A stretch of DNA of 60,533 nt from Prochloraceae cyanobacterium PL24a_bin.78. GTDB lineage: Bacteria > Cyanobacteriota > Cyanobacteriia > Cyanobacteriales > JANQIW01. Location of the stretch: positions 1-60,533 of the forward strand of contig JANQIW010000045.1 in assembly GCA_028281945.1 (NCBI GenBank). The letters run 5' to 3'. Under the pieces are notes generated by a model. The model was not told the origin of the DNA, did not search any database, and saw only the letters and a program-made list of their open reading frames with translations. This document shows positions 1-8,254 of this stretch, in pieces. Both the position numbers and the translations under genes were made by a program. Each line of letters begins with the position of its first letter. Within the stretch, counting starts at the first letter, position 1.

Positions 1-1
1 A

Positions 2-994
2 GGCAATATTTATTTAGTGGATTTCGGTTCAGTGCAAAATATTTTAGCAAGAGAAGGTAAAACAATCACAATAGTCGGGACTTATGGTTATATGCCTCCT
101 GAACAATTTGGTGGACGCACTGTGCCTGCATCTGATTTATATGCTTTAGGATGTACTTTAATTTATTTAATTACTGGTATTCATCCTGCTGATTTACCAC
201 AAGTTGATGGAATGATTGACTTAAGACAAATAAATTATTTCGATTCTTCTTTTATTGATTGGTTAGGAAGAATGATTCACCCTAGTTTGTCAAAGCGATT
301 TACTTCGGCTAGGGAGGCTTTGGAAAGGCTAAATAATCCAGTTACAGAAAAACTATCACCATTTAAACCTAGTAATGTTGTCAATCAACCTCAAGAGAGG
401 AAAACACTTGTTAGTAGAGAAAAACCTCTTGATAGCAAAATAATTTTAACTAAAGATATTGATTATCTGAGTATTACTCTTCCTCCTCTTAGCAATTTTT
501 CGCCGTCTCGGTTTACTTCAGCTATATTTTTTGATGTGATAATGATTAGCTTTTATTTATTTAAGGCACTTTCGACTGAAGATTATATTATGTCAATAAT
601 ATATTTTATAGGATTTTGTATTTTTATTTGGGCGATGCCAATGAGTTACTTAAGGCGGTTTGGTAAAATTATTTTTAGTATTGATGAAAAAGAAATTTGT
701 TTAAAGTATAAATTATTTAATTTTCAAAAAAATATTACTCCTCCTACCAAAAAATCTAATATTAGTAGAATCGAATATACTCCTAATATTATTAAATATA
801 TAGATTCTAATAATTCTTATTCCCCTATTCCAGTTAAATCAAATAAAAATAAGTTGCGAATTGTGGCTGGTGATTATAGATACAAAATTTATTTTTGGGA
901 AAATATTGATAGAATACTTAGCTATGAAGAAACTGAATGGCTAGCTTATGAAATCAGTGATTGGTTAGGTATTCCTATTACTGAAGTAGAATAA
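2..994 (+). CDS. Serine/threonine protein kinase, C-terminal part (runs off left edge)
   Basis: This is the 3' part of a Hanks-type Ser/Thr kinase; the reading frame is open to the left edge, so the true start is outside the window. The GTG at 17 is only an internal Val codon of the Mg-binding DFG motif (VDFGS). About 15 residues further on come the activation-segment signature GTYGYMPPEQF and then the subdomain IX sequence SDLYALGCTLIYLITG, which end the catalytic domain near residue 110. After a linker there are two adjacent hydrophobic segments (roughly residues 165-210), followed by a soluble tail of about 110 residues that I do not recognise. The kinase is therefore membrane-anchored. 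Its substrate is unknown. Confidence 0.9.
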   Translation, partial: GNIYLVDFGSVQNILAREGKTITIVGTYGYMPPEQFGGRTVPASDLYALGCTLIYLITGIHPADLPQVDGMIDLRQINYFDSSFIDWLGRMIHPSLSKRFTSAREALERLNNPVTEKLSPFKPSNVVNQPQERKTLVSREKPLDSKIILTKDIDYLSITLPPLSNFSPSRFTSAIFFDVIMISFYLFKALSTEDYIMSIIYFIGFCIFIWAMPMSYLRRFGKIIFSIDEKEICLKYKLFNFQKNITPPTKKSNISRIEYTPNIIKYIDSNNSYSPIPVKSNKNKLRIVAGDYRYKIYFWENIDRILSYEETEWLAYEISDWLGIPITEVE

Positions 995-1073
995 TTTAAT
1001 ATAATATTTATCGAATTTCAAATCTTCTTTCATAAAAAATATAAATAATCAGAGACAATTTACATTCATTCTA

Positions 1074-1146
1074 CGAGCACGGAGGGAATCGAACCCCCGG
1101 CACCCAGAACCGGAATCTGGTGCTCTATCCCCTGAGCTACGTGCCC
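1074..1146 (-). tRNA. tRNA-Arg (anticodon CCG)
   Basis: The reverse complement folds as a 73-nt cloverleaf. The acceptor stem is GGGCACG with CGTGCTC (one G-T pair), the discriminator is G, the anticodon stem is CCAGA/TCTGG around loop TTCCGGT, and the T-loop is TTCGATT. The anticodon CCG reads CGG arginine codons. CCA is not encoded. Confidence 0.95.
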
Positions 1147-1363
1147 TTAATTTACGACTTTAAGTTGTTATGTACATACTATAATATCTTAATTCTTTTC
1201 TTAAAAAATTGCCCAATTCTTTTGTATTTCTTAATCTTAATGATGATAGATTTAAAGCTATCCAAAACCTCCTGATTCCCCACCTAAAACCCATCTCCCT
1301 TATCCTCCTTGTCTTCCTTGTCTCCTCTTCAACTAAGTCTATCAGACTTTTGGAAAAGTGATA

Positions 1364-1516
1364 TTACTCGCCTATATTTAGAGCCATAGAAGTTGGATCG
1401 ATATCATAAACATAGACAGAGTAACCGTGGTTGAGAAAATTTGCCCCTTGTTTACCACCAATATTGCCCCAACCAACGATTTCCAAAATTGGAGGATTCG
1501 GGAAAGATTTAGGAGT
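1364..1516 (-). pseudogene. Remnant of an NAD(P)-binding Rossmann dehydrogenase
   Basis: A 50-codon open frame on the minus strand, with a stop codon immediately upstream and no start codon. It encodes a clear Rossmann beta-alpha-beta unit: IVGWGNIGGKQGANFL (GxGxxG) followed by a second strand ending in the acidic pair YDIDP, as in NAD-binding domains. The pattern fits the N-terminus of TyrA-type prephenate dehydrogenases or beta-hydroxyacid dehydrogenases; I cannot decide which. Everything else of the gene is gone. The rest of the 1147-1571 gap holds a C-rich stretch near 1285-1330 related to the dispersed G-rich repeats. The remnant lies just downstream of mysD on the same strand. Confidence 0.5.
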
Positions 1517-1571
1517 TTAAGTCTCTTTCATTAACTTTTTTATTTATTTAAATTTTTAATTACTCATCAAT

Positions 1572-2654
1572 TCAGGTTGAAATTGAATATCTAGCGGTAG
1601 TAACAGGAATTTTATTTCCCACGTTCTGCCATAAATCCATGATTATCTCTTCTAAATCTTCACCATCAGCACGAATCATAGACGATATCATGCTAATTCT
1701 ACTAAAAGTCCAAAATAATCCAGCCTCTAGCAAATAAGGTTCACCATTTTCAGCATGAATTCTAAAATCATATAATGAATAATGACGACAACCTAATGCT
1801 TTATGGGATTTTTTGGCTGCATCAGCAAGTTTTTCAAATAATTCAGATGATACATTTCCTGGGCAGATAGGTATAACTTTTTGCTCCTCTGGCTGACTTA
1901 CAGGCATACCATCAGAATTAAGTTTGAGCTTTTCTTTTACTGTTCTAATGGGATTCTCTTCACTAACGAGGTATTCGATAGTAGATGGAATATATAATTC
2001 TCCTTGATGTTCAATGACTGCTACTCGGATTTCTCTCCCTGGGATATACTCCTCCACCAGCAATTGATCATCATATTTAAACCCCTGTTGTAATGCTTCC
2101 TTGATTTGATTTTCCTCCCAAACCAAAGTCACCCCCAAAGAATTATCTTCACTATTGGGTTTGACGACAAATGGAGGCTTCATCGTTACTTCATCTTTCT
2201 GACTTATGAGCTGGGCTTTAGCCACTCTAACACCAGCAGCAGAGACAACACTTCTCGTTTGAGATTTGTTAGTAGCCAATGCTGTACAGTTTGATAGTGA
2301 ACCCACCACAGGTATTCCCAGAATATCTTCAAATAAGGCTCGATAACTAGTCATACCAGGAGGGCAAAACATATGGGGAACTACTAAATCCACTTTTGGT
2401 AAGCAAGATAACATTTCTTGAAAAGATAACTTCTCACTTAGATTATCTAAAGAAGAGCCTAACTGCCAAAAACCTTCAGGGTGTACGATGGCATAGTAAC
2501 TGCTTGTACCAGCGGGTTGGATTACTTCTTTTGCATATACCAAGGAGAGATTGTAGTAAAAGTCTGATACACTCGAACCAGCTAGGTGTAATACTTGTAA
2601 AGTATCTCTACTGGAAGATGATGCTTGAATTGGATTGCTTGTCTCTAGGATCAT
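1572..2654 (-). CDS. mysD: MysD, D-Ala-D-Ala ligase-like MAA ligase
   Basis: ATP-grasp ligase of 360 aa in the D-Ala-D-Ala ligase superfamily. By family knowledge MysD condenses a second amino acid (Ser, Thr, Gly or another) with mycosporine-glycine to give imine-type MAAs such as shinorine. ATP-grasp features are visible: FVVKPNSEDNSLGV (residues about 163-176), LLVEEYIPGREIRVAVI (about 198-214) and the metal-binding end YDFRIHAENGEPYLLEAG. Identification rests on the full-length family pattern and on mysA-mysB-mysC lying divergently 1.4 kb away. It is followed by the EamA transporter gene's coding region upstream on the same strand (gap of about 60 bp), so the two are probably co-transcribed, with the transporter first. 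Which amino acid it adds cannot be read from the sequence. Confidence 0.88.
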   Translation of the reverse strand: MILETSNPIQASSSSRDTLQVLHLAGSSVSDFYYNLSLVYAKEVIQPAGTSSYYAIVHPEGFWQLGSSLDNLSEKLSFQEMLSCLPKVDLVVPHMFCPPGMTSYRALFEDILGIPVVGSLSNCTALATNKSQTRSVVSAAGVRVAKAQLISQKDEVTMKPPFVVKPNSEDNSLGVTLVWEENQIKEALQQGFKYDDQLLVEEYIPGREIRVAVIEHQGELYIPSTIEYLVSEENPIRTVKEKLKLNSDGMPVSQPEEQKVIPICPGNVSSELFEKLADAAKKSHKALGCRHYSLYDFRIHAENGEPYLLEAGLFWTFSRISMISSMIRADGEDLEEIIMDLWQNVGNKIPVTTARYSIST

Positions 2655-2713
2655 AATTAACTATTTCTATGGAAATTTAAATATTTTATTAAATTTATGA
2701 TGATTAAAGTGAA

Positions 2714-3691
2714 TCAATGAGAAGATTCATTTTCAGACTTGATTGCAGAGGGACTTGAAATGGCAAAAGACATTCCGAATAAAATCACCACAAAAGATAC
2801 CAATGTCAAAATACTAAGATTTTCGGAAAAAATGATCCAACCTTCTACAGCACTAAAAATAGGAATTATCAAAGCAACTATGCTGGCAAATCCAGAAGAT
2901 AACTTTTTGAGGCTATAAGTCCATAGTCCTACTCCTAGCATTTGACCAATAATGGCAAGGGCTATAACAGATAACCATCCATTAATTGTAGTAGGAAAAA
3001 TTTGCTCTTTGCTAATTAAAACTATTGGTAAAAGCAATAAAGCACTGGTTGTAGAAGACCAAGTCATGATTTCAATGGAATCAAATTTAGTTCGTAGTTT
3101 TTCTGCAATTAGGGGATGTATGCCAAAAAATACTGCTGAGAGCAAAGCAGCCAAATCTCCTAAGGTTTGTTGGCTGATGCTCAATGACATTAAATCTTTA
3201 CCTTCTAACAATATTGCTCCAGCTAATGTAATCAACATACCCATTAAAAATCTTTTATCGAATGTTCTACCTAAAATCAACCAGCTACCTAAGATGGTAA
3301 ATATTGGGATGAGATTATGGATCAGACTAGAGTTAGCAATATTGGTTTTAGTTAGAGACCAAGCCCAAGAGATCAAACCCATCAAGAGAGAAATCCCATG
3401 TGCTACTAATAGGTTTGCACTTTCTGATACTTTGGGTTTATTTTCCTTAGTTTTGGGATCTGAGTATAGATGCTCTTCCCTAGTCAATAGGCCATTAAGT
3501 AAGCTGAAAGCAACAGCTGCAATCCAAAAACGATTAAAGATTGTAGCATTGGGACTGATTTCAAGTTCACTTAAACGGATGAAAATTGGAGTTAAAGATA
3601 GACAAACCATGCTAGCCATTAATACTCCTAAAGAGTTTATTGGTAATAAAAATATAGAATTTAACTGTAACAATTTTTGTTGATAGTTCAT
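2714..3691 (-). CDS. EamA/DMT-superfamily transporter (candidate MAA exporter)
   Basis: 325-aa integral membrane protein with about ten hydrophobic helices, arranged as two EamA halves typical of the drug/metabolite transporter superfamily. The start region contains the PIFIRLSELEISP and RFWIAA sequences usual in cyanobacterial EamA proteins. It is the first gene of the leftward arm and is followed after about 60 bp by mysD. The position inside an MAA gene cluster suggests export of MAAs or transport of a precursor; that is inference from context, since DMT substrates cannot be read from sequence. The charged loop after helix 2 is unusually long (about residues 66-90). Confidence 0.85.
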   Translation of the reverse strand: MNYQQKLLQLNSIFLLPINSLGVLMASMVCLSLTPIFIRLSELEISPNATIFNRFWIAAVAFSLLNGLLTREEHLYSDPKTKENKPKVSESANLLVAHGISLLMGLISWAWSLTKTNIANSSLIHNLIPIFTILGSWLILGRTFDKRFLMGMLITLAGAILLEGKDLMSLSISQQTLGDLAALLSAVFFGIHPLIAEKLRTKFDSIEIMTWSSTTSALLLLPIVLISKEQIFPTTINGWLSVIALAIIGQMLGVGLWTYSLKKLSSGFASIVALIIPIFSAVEGWIIFSENLSILTLVSFVVILFGMSFAISSPSAIKSENESSH

Positions 3692-3765
3692 CTTTTTTCT
3701 CCATAGTTAGTCACATTAGGGCTAATCTCATAGATAATTGGGTTAGCAAACCTACCTAGAGATAC

Positions 3766-3771
3766 ATTATA
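3766..3771 (-). promoter_or_regulatory. Candidate -10 box for the EamA-mysD arm
   Basis: On the minus strand a perfect TATAAT lies about 75 bp upstream of the transporter start. The hexamer 17 bp further upstream is not a recognisable -35. Suggestive only. Confidence 0.3.
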
Positions 3772-3973
3772 AATAATGCTGGCTAAATTGAGTTTTTATT
3801 TTCAATTTATGGAGGCATAAGGTATAACTACACTAAACTTAATATATTTCTTAATAAAAGTCAATAATCTTTGATAAATATTATTAATAAATCTTATTTA
3901 TGCGGATTCTACAGAGTTAAAATTAAGAAAAAAATAAAAAAAATGAGAAAAAAATAAAAAATATCAATAAAAG

Positions 3974-4003
3974 TTAACAAATTTAGAAAATTTATGATAT
4001 AGT
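3974..4003 (+). promoter_or_regulatory. Candidate promoter of mysABC
   Basis: TTAACA (3974-3979) and TATAGT (3998-4003) are separated by 18 bp, 36 bp upstream of the preferred mysA start. The surrounding 3692-4029 gap is very A-rich, especially 3918-3960, and holds no other gene; both arms of the MAA cluster must be driven from here. Confidence 0.4.
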
Positions 4004-4038
4004 CATAAATATTGAAGAACAAATAAAAGGTGAACATC

Positions 4039-5403
4039 TTGAGTACAGTACCAACAAATTCAAGTTCCAGAGAACTAACCGAAAAAATCATAGAATCTCT
4101 AGAAACCGCTCATCAACAAGAATCTAATACTATTAGAGTCAAGCATTCACCTAAATATTTAACCTCTCAGTGGTATACAGGTTACGGAGAAATTACCCAC
4201 GGAGATGATTATCGCTCTTTTGAAATCTCCGCCACATTTACTCTTAAAGGTGAAGTGAAAGTTGTAGATGGAGTTTTTTCCTTTTCTAATCGAATCCTAG
4301 CAGATTTATACCAAAGTCGCGGTCGATGCGTGGCAATAGTAGATCAAACTGTGAATGAGTTATATGGAGAATCTTTACAAGCCTATTTCAAACATCATTC
4401 CATCCCTTTAGAAACCCTAGCTTTAAGAGCATGGGAAGCAGATAAAACCACCGATACAGTATATGAAATCCTGAAATTTTTAGGAAAAGATGGTAGTGAT
4501 GTCTCTCGTAACGAACCAGTATTAGTAGTAGGCGGAGGAGTACTTAGTGATGTAGCTGGATTGGCTTGTGCTCTGCAACACCGTAGAACTCCTTATGTTA
4601 TGGTAGGAACCACCGTCGTTTCTGCTATTGATGCAGGCCCATCTCCACGTACTTGTGTCAATGGCCAGTTATTTAAAAATAGTATGGGTGCTTATCATCC
4701 TCCTGTTTTAACTTTAGTCGATCGTAGTTTTTTCCGCACTCTTTCTAAAGGCCACATTCGTAATGGCATGGCAGAAGCCATCAAAATGGGCGTAACAGAC
4801 GATATTAATCTCTTTGAATTATTAGAGCAATACGGACCTCAATTAGTAGAAACTCATTTTGGAACCATTAATTGCGATGAAGAATTAGGGAAAATTGCCG
4901 ATGAAATAATTTATAAAGCTTTATATTCCTATATGAAGCACGAAGGCACTAATATGTTTGAGACTTATCAAGATCGTCCCCATGCCTACGGACATACTTG
5001 GAGTCCTCGTTACGAACCTTCCGCTAAATTAATGCACGGCCATGCTGTTACCATTGGAATGACTTTTGGTGCAACTTTATCCCATAAATTAGGTTGGTTA
5101 TCAGCAGAGGATCGCGATCGGATTATTAATCTTTGTCGTTCTCTAGGATTATCGGTTTACCATCCTATCCTTGAAGATTTCGATTTAATGATGGAAGGAC
5201 AAAAAAATATGCGTCGCAAACGAGGTGATGGCGGATTATGGGCACCATTACCAAAAGGCACAATTGGTGCTTGTGATTATGCTCAAGACGTATCCATAGA
5301 ATTACTCAAAGAAGCTGTTGCAGAACATAAAGCAGTATGTAGTAAATTTCCAGATGGTGGTGCAGGTCAAGAAATGTATTTGAAAGATCTAGGTCTTGAA
5401 TAA
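4039..5403 (+). CDS. mysA: MysA, desmethyl-4-deoxygadusol synthase
   Basis: Sugar-phosphate cyclase of the dehydroquinate synthase superfamily, about 454 aa. By family knowledge it converts sedoheptulose-7-phosphate to the MAA core desmethyl-4-deoxygadusol. Visible family sequences include the NAD-binding VLVVGGGVLSDVAG, the DHQS-like NGMAEAIKMGV, and metal-ligand histidines in EGTNMFE...HAYGHTWSP and HGHAVTIGM. Start choice: the frame is open from GTG at 4030, but the sequence AAAAGGTG (4025-4032) is a good ribosome binding site for the TTG at 4039, giving a protein beginning MSTVPTN, like other MysA proteins. The GTG would lie inside that site. mysB follows after 12 bp. Confidence 0.92.
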   Translation: MSTVPTNSSSRELTEKIIESLETAHQQESNTIRVKHSPKYLTSQWYTGYGEITHGDDYRSFEISATFTLKGEVKVVDGVFSFSNRILADLYQSRGRCVAIVDQTVNELYGESLQAYFKHHSIPLETLALRAWEADKTTDTVYEILKFLGKDGSDVSRNEPVLVVGGGVLSDVAGLACALQHRRTPYVMVGTTVVSAIDAGPSPRTCVNGQLFKNSMGAYHPPVLTLVDRSFFRTLSKGHIRNGMAEAIKMGVTDDINLFELLEQYGPQLVETHFGTINCDEELGKIADEIIYKALYSYMKHEGTNMFETYQDRPHAYGHTWSPRYEPSAKLMHGHAVTIGMTFGATLSHKLGWLSAEDRDRIINLCRSLGLSVYHPILEDFDLMMEGQKNMRRKRGDGGLWAPLPKGTIGACDYAQDVSIELLKEAVAEHKAVCSKFPDGGAGQEMYLKDLGLE

Positions 5404-5415
5404 AATTAAAAGTCT

Positions 5416-6258
5416 ATGATTAATAATGAAGTCAAACAATACCCAGCTAGGCCTGTTACTCCTTTAGGGATTTTAGTAGAACAATTAGAAGATATTGTCA
5501 AAATCTCTAAAGAAGAAAAGGTTTCAGTTTCCCTCCAAGCTGCCATTGATAAAGCTTACCATTTAGCAGCAGGAATCGATCCCTATCTTGATAACCATAC
5601 CACTTCCGAATCCAAGGCATTAGAATCTCTAGCAGACAAAACAGCTAAAATCGATTGGAGTAAGTTATTCTCCGATGGAGAAACTGTACGTCAATTAGAA
5701 CAAGAAATGCTTTCAGGTCATATCGAAGGACAGACTTTAAAGATGTTTCTTTATATGACCAAAGCTAAAAATGTCTTAGAAATTGGGATGTTTACTGGTT
5801 ATTCTGTCTTAGCAATGGCAGAAGCATTACCAGAAGATGGACGTTTGATTGCTTGTGAAGTTGATTCTTATGTAGCTGAATTTGCTCAAGCTTGCTTTCA
5901 AGAATCCCCTCATGGTAATAAAATTGTGGTAGAAGTGGCTCCGGCTTTGGAAACCCTAGAAAAATTGGCAGCTAAAGGAGAATCTTTCGATTTCGTATTT
6001 ATTGATGCGGATAAAAAAGAATATGTGGATTATTTTCAGACCTTGTTAGATAAGAATTTATTGAATCCTGATGCTTTTATCTGTGTAGATAATACTTTAC
6101 TACAAGGACAACCCTATTTATCATCCGAACATCGCTCTACTAACGGAGAAGCCATCGCAGAATTTAACCGTGTTGTAGCAGAAGATCCTAGAGTAGAACA
6201 AGTTATTCTTCCTTTAAGAGATGGTTTAACCATTATTAGAAGAATAGATGGAAATTGA
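5416..6258 (+). CDS. mysB: MysB, O-methyltransferase
   Basis: 280-aa class I SAM-dependent O-methyltransferase of the caffeoyl-CoA OMT type. By family knowledge MysB methylates desmethyl-4-deoxygadusol to 4-deoxygadusol. The SAM-binding motif is VLEIGMFTGYSVLAMAEALP near residue 120, and the acidic metal-binding segment FVFIDADKKEYVDYF is near residue 195. The N-terminal 90 residues form an extra helical region, as in other MysB proteins. It starts 12 bp after mysA in the same orientation, so the two form a tight operon. Confidence 0.92.
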   Translation: MINNEVKQYPARPVTPLGILVEQLEDIVKISKEEKVSVSLQAAIDKAYHLAAGIDPYLDNHTTSESKALESLADKTAKIDWSKLFSDGETVRQLEQEMLSGHIEGQTLKMFLYMTKAKNVLEIGMFTGYSVLAMAEALPEDGRLIACEVDSYVAEFAQACFQESPHGNKIVVEVAPALETLEKLAAKGESFDFVFIDADKKEYVDYFQTLLDKNLLNPDAFICVDNTLLQGQPYLSSEHRSTNGEAIAEFNRVVAEDPRVEQVILPLRDGLTIIRRIDGN

Positions 6259-6426
6259 TATACTTTAAATGAGATATTGAGAATGAAGATAATTATGAAT
6301 ACACAGAAAAATAATTGTAATTATTCGATCTAAGTCATTTCATATTCTTTGTATTCTATTTAGAATTATCGATTCTCAATTTTTGATTGTTATTTATTAG
6401 AGGTAAATTACTGATAAATTTTGATT

Positions 6427-7761
6427 ATGAGACAAATTATTGCTTTCTTCAAAAACATAGGAACACTTATATTGTTAACCATTGCTTTCCCTATAAACTT
6501 ATTAATAGTGATTCTGTCATTATTGTGGAAAGTAATAATTAGTCCTTTTCAAAAAAAAGTGACAATAGAAAAGCCTAAAAACATTCTACTAACTGGTGGG
6601 AAGATGACAAAAGCCTTGCAACTTGCCCGTAGTTTTCATAAAGCTGGGCATAAAGTTTGGTTAGTAGAGAGCCATAAATACTGGTTATCAGGACATCGAT
6701 TCTCTAATGCAGTAGAAAAATTTTATACAATATCATCTCCAGAAAAAGATCCAAAAGCTTATTGTCAAGATTTATTAAAGATAGTCAAAGCAGAAAGTAT
6801 TAATGTATTTATTCCCGTATCTAGTCCAGTAGCTAGTTATTATGATTCATTAGCTAAACCAATATTATCTCCTCACTGTGAAGTTATACATTTTGATGCC
6901 GAAATTACGAAAATACTAGACGATAAATTTGCTTTATGTGATAAAGCACGTGCAATAGGTTTAACCGCACCCAAAGCATTTCCTATAACTAAGCCTGAAC
7001 AAATACTAAACTTTGATTTCCAAGCCGATGGTAGTAAATATATACTAAAAAGTATTGCTTATAATTCAGTATATCGTTTAGATATGACAAAATATCCGTT
7101 TGAAGGGATGGCAGATTATATTAAAACTTTACCTATTAGTGAAGAAAGCCCTTGGGTAATGCAAGAATTTATTGGCGGACAAGAATATTGTACTCATAGC
7201 ACCGTTCGTAATGGGAAAATTCGTCTTCATTGTTGTTCTAAATCATCAGCCTTTCAAGTTAACTATGAGCAAATAGACAATCCCCAAATTTTTGAATGGG
7301 TGAAAAAGTTTGTCGAAGAATTAAATTTAACCGGACAAATATCCTTTGATTTTATTCAGACAGAAGAAGGTAAAGTATATCCTATCGAATGTAACCCTCG
7401 AACTCATTCTGCAATTAGTATGTTTTATAATCATCCTGGTTTAGCCAATGCTTATCTAAAAGATGCTGACACAGAAAATGAATCTCCAATTTTTCCTCTA
7501 AATGAGAGTAAACCAACATATTGGTTGTATCATGAGCTTTGGCGGTTAACAGAAGTAAGATCTTTACAACAATTAAAATTATGGATCGAAAAAATTACTA
7601 AAGGAAAAGAAGGAATTTTTCAATTAGACGATCCCTTACCATTTTTAATGGTTCCTCATTGGCAAATAACACTACTTTTATTGGAAAATTTACGTAAGTT
7701 AAAAGGATGGGTTAGAATAGATTTTAATATTGGCAAGTTAGTTGAATTGGGTGGGGATTAA
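6427..7761 (+). CDS. mysC: MysC, ATP-grasp mycosporine-glycine synthase
   Basis: ATP-grasp ligase of about 444 aa that by family knowledge couples glycine to 4-deoxygadusol, giving mycosporine-glycine. The N-terminus has a hydrophobic helix (about residues 10-38) that probably tethers it to the membrane. Then come NILLTGGKMTKALQLARSFH, the ATP-grasp core with YILKSIAYNSVYRLD and WVMQEFIGGQEYCTHSTV, and the metal-binding sequence YPIECNPRTHSA. The C-terminus ends FNIGKLVELGGD, which I recognise from other MysC proteins. The frame also opens at TTG 6421, but the ATG at 6427 is the more likely start. It lies 168 bp after mysB, so it could have its own promoter. Confidence 0.92.
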   Translation: MRQIIAFFKNIGTLILLTIAFPINLLIVILSLLWKVIISPFQKKVTIEKPKNILLTGGKMTKALQLARSFHKAGHKVWLVESHKYWLSGHRFSNAVEKFYTISSPEKDPKAYCQDLLKIVKAESINVFIPVSSPVASYYDSLAKPILSPHCEVIHFDAEITKILDDKFALCDKARAIGLTAPKAFPITKPEQILNFDFQADGSKYILKSIAYNSVYRLDMTKYPFEGMADYIKTLPISEESPWVMQEFIGGQEYCTHSTVRNGKIRLHCCSKSSAFQVNYEQIDNPQIFEWVKKFVEELNLTGQISFDFIQTEEGKVYPIECNPRTHSAISMFYNHPGLANAYLKDADTENESPIFPLNESKPTYWLYHELWRLTEVRSLQQLKLWIEKITKGKEGIFQLDDPLPFLMVPHWQITLLLLENLRKLKGWVRIDFNIGKLVELGGD

Positions 7762-7781
7762 TTAAATTTAGTAATATCAAA

Positions 7782-8025
7782 TTTTTAATAGTGATAGAGA
7801 ATGGGAGAATGGGAGATGGGGAGATGGGGAGAATGGAAGTTTCTGGAGAATGGGAGAATGGAAAGAATAGCAGAATGGGAGAATGGAAAGAATAGCAGAA
7901 TGGGAGGAATGGGGAGAATGGGGAGAATGGGGAGATTGGGGAGGTTGGGAGAAAAAGAGTGTATTTTATTTACTTATTACTTATTACTTATTACTTATTA
8001 CTTAAATCAAGGATGGGGAGAATAA
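7782..8025 (+). repeat. G-rich tandem repeat element with ATTACTT tail
   Basis: Begins with TTTTTAATAGTGATAGAG, the same left end seen at 26523 and, inverted, at 43454. It continues with about 150 bp of imperfect repeats of GGGAGAATGGAA/GGGGAGAT units, then four to five tandem ATTACTT heptamers (about 7970-8004), and ends AAATCAAGGATGGGGAGAA. This last part is also found inverted near 31485. The 74-aa open frame across it is an artefact of the repeat. Confidence 0.8.
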
Positions 8026-8130
8026 ATTTTGGTTAATTTATCCTAGATTTGGGATTTTCAAAATCTATCATTCTTAAAGACAAATTGACATCAAAAATTA
8101 CTAAAACTTTCCCTGTTTTTTACTTTAAAA

Positions 8131-8177
8131 AACAAAAATACCGCTGATTTCTAAGCAATGGAATAGAAAGCGGTATT
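8131..8177 (-). terminator. Rho-independent terminator of the RTX gene
   Basis: AATACCGCT (8137-8145) pairs perfectly with AGCGGTATT (8169-8177), and the stem is extended by TTTCTA/TAGAAA. On the minus strand the hairpin is followed by TTTTGTTTT. It lies about 80 bp after the RTX stop codon. Between it and that stop (8181-8220) is a small tandem repeat of AAATTAGATTT. Confidence 0.7.
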
Positions 8178-8254
8178 ATCTTAAATATTAAATTAGATTT
8201 AAATTAGATTTAAATTAGTGAAAAGATAAACTAAATTTCAGTTATTCAGTAAAT

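Noticed and set aside
7801..8025. 74-aa open frame MGEWEMGRWGEW
   Set aside because: It is a translation of the G-rich tandem repeats with no complexity and no ribosome site.
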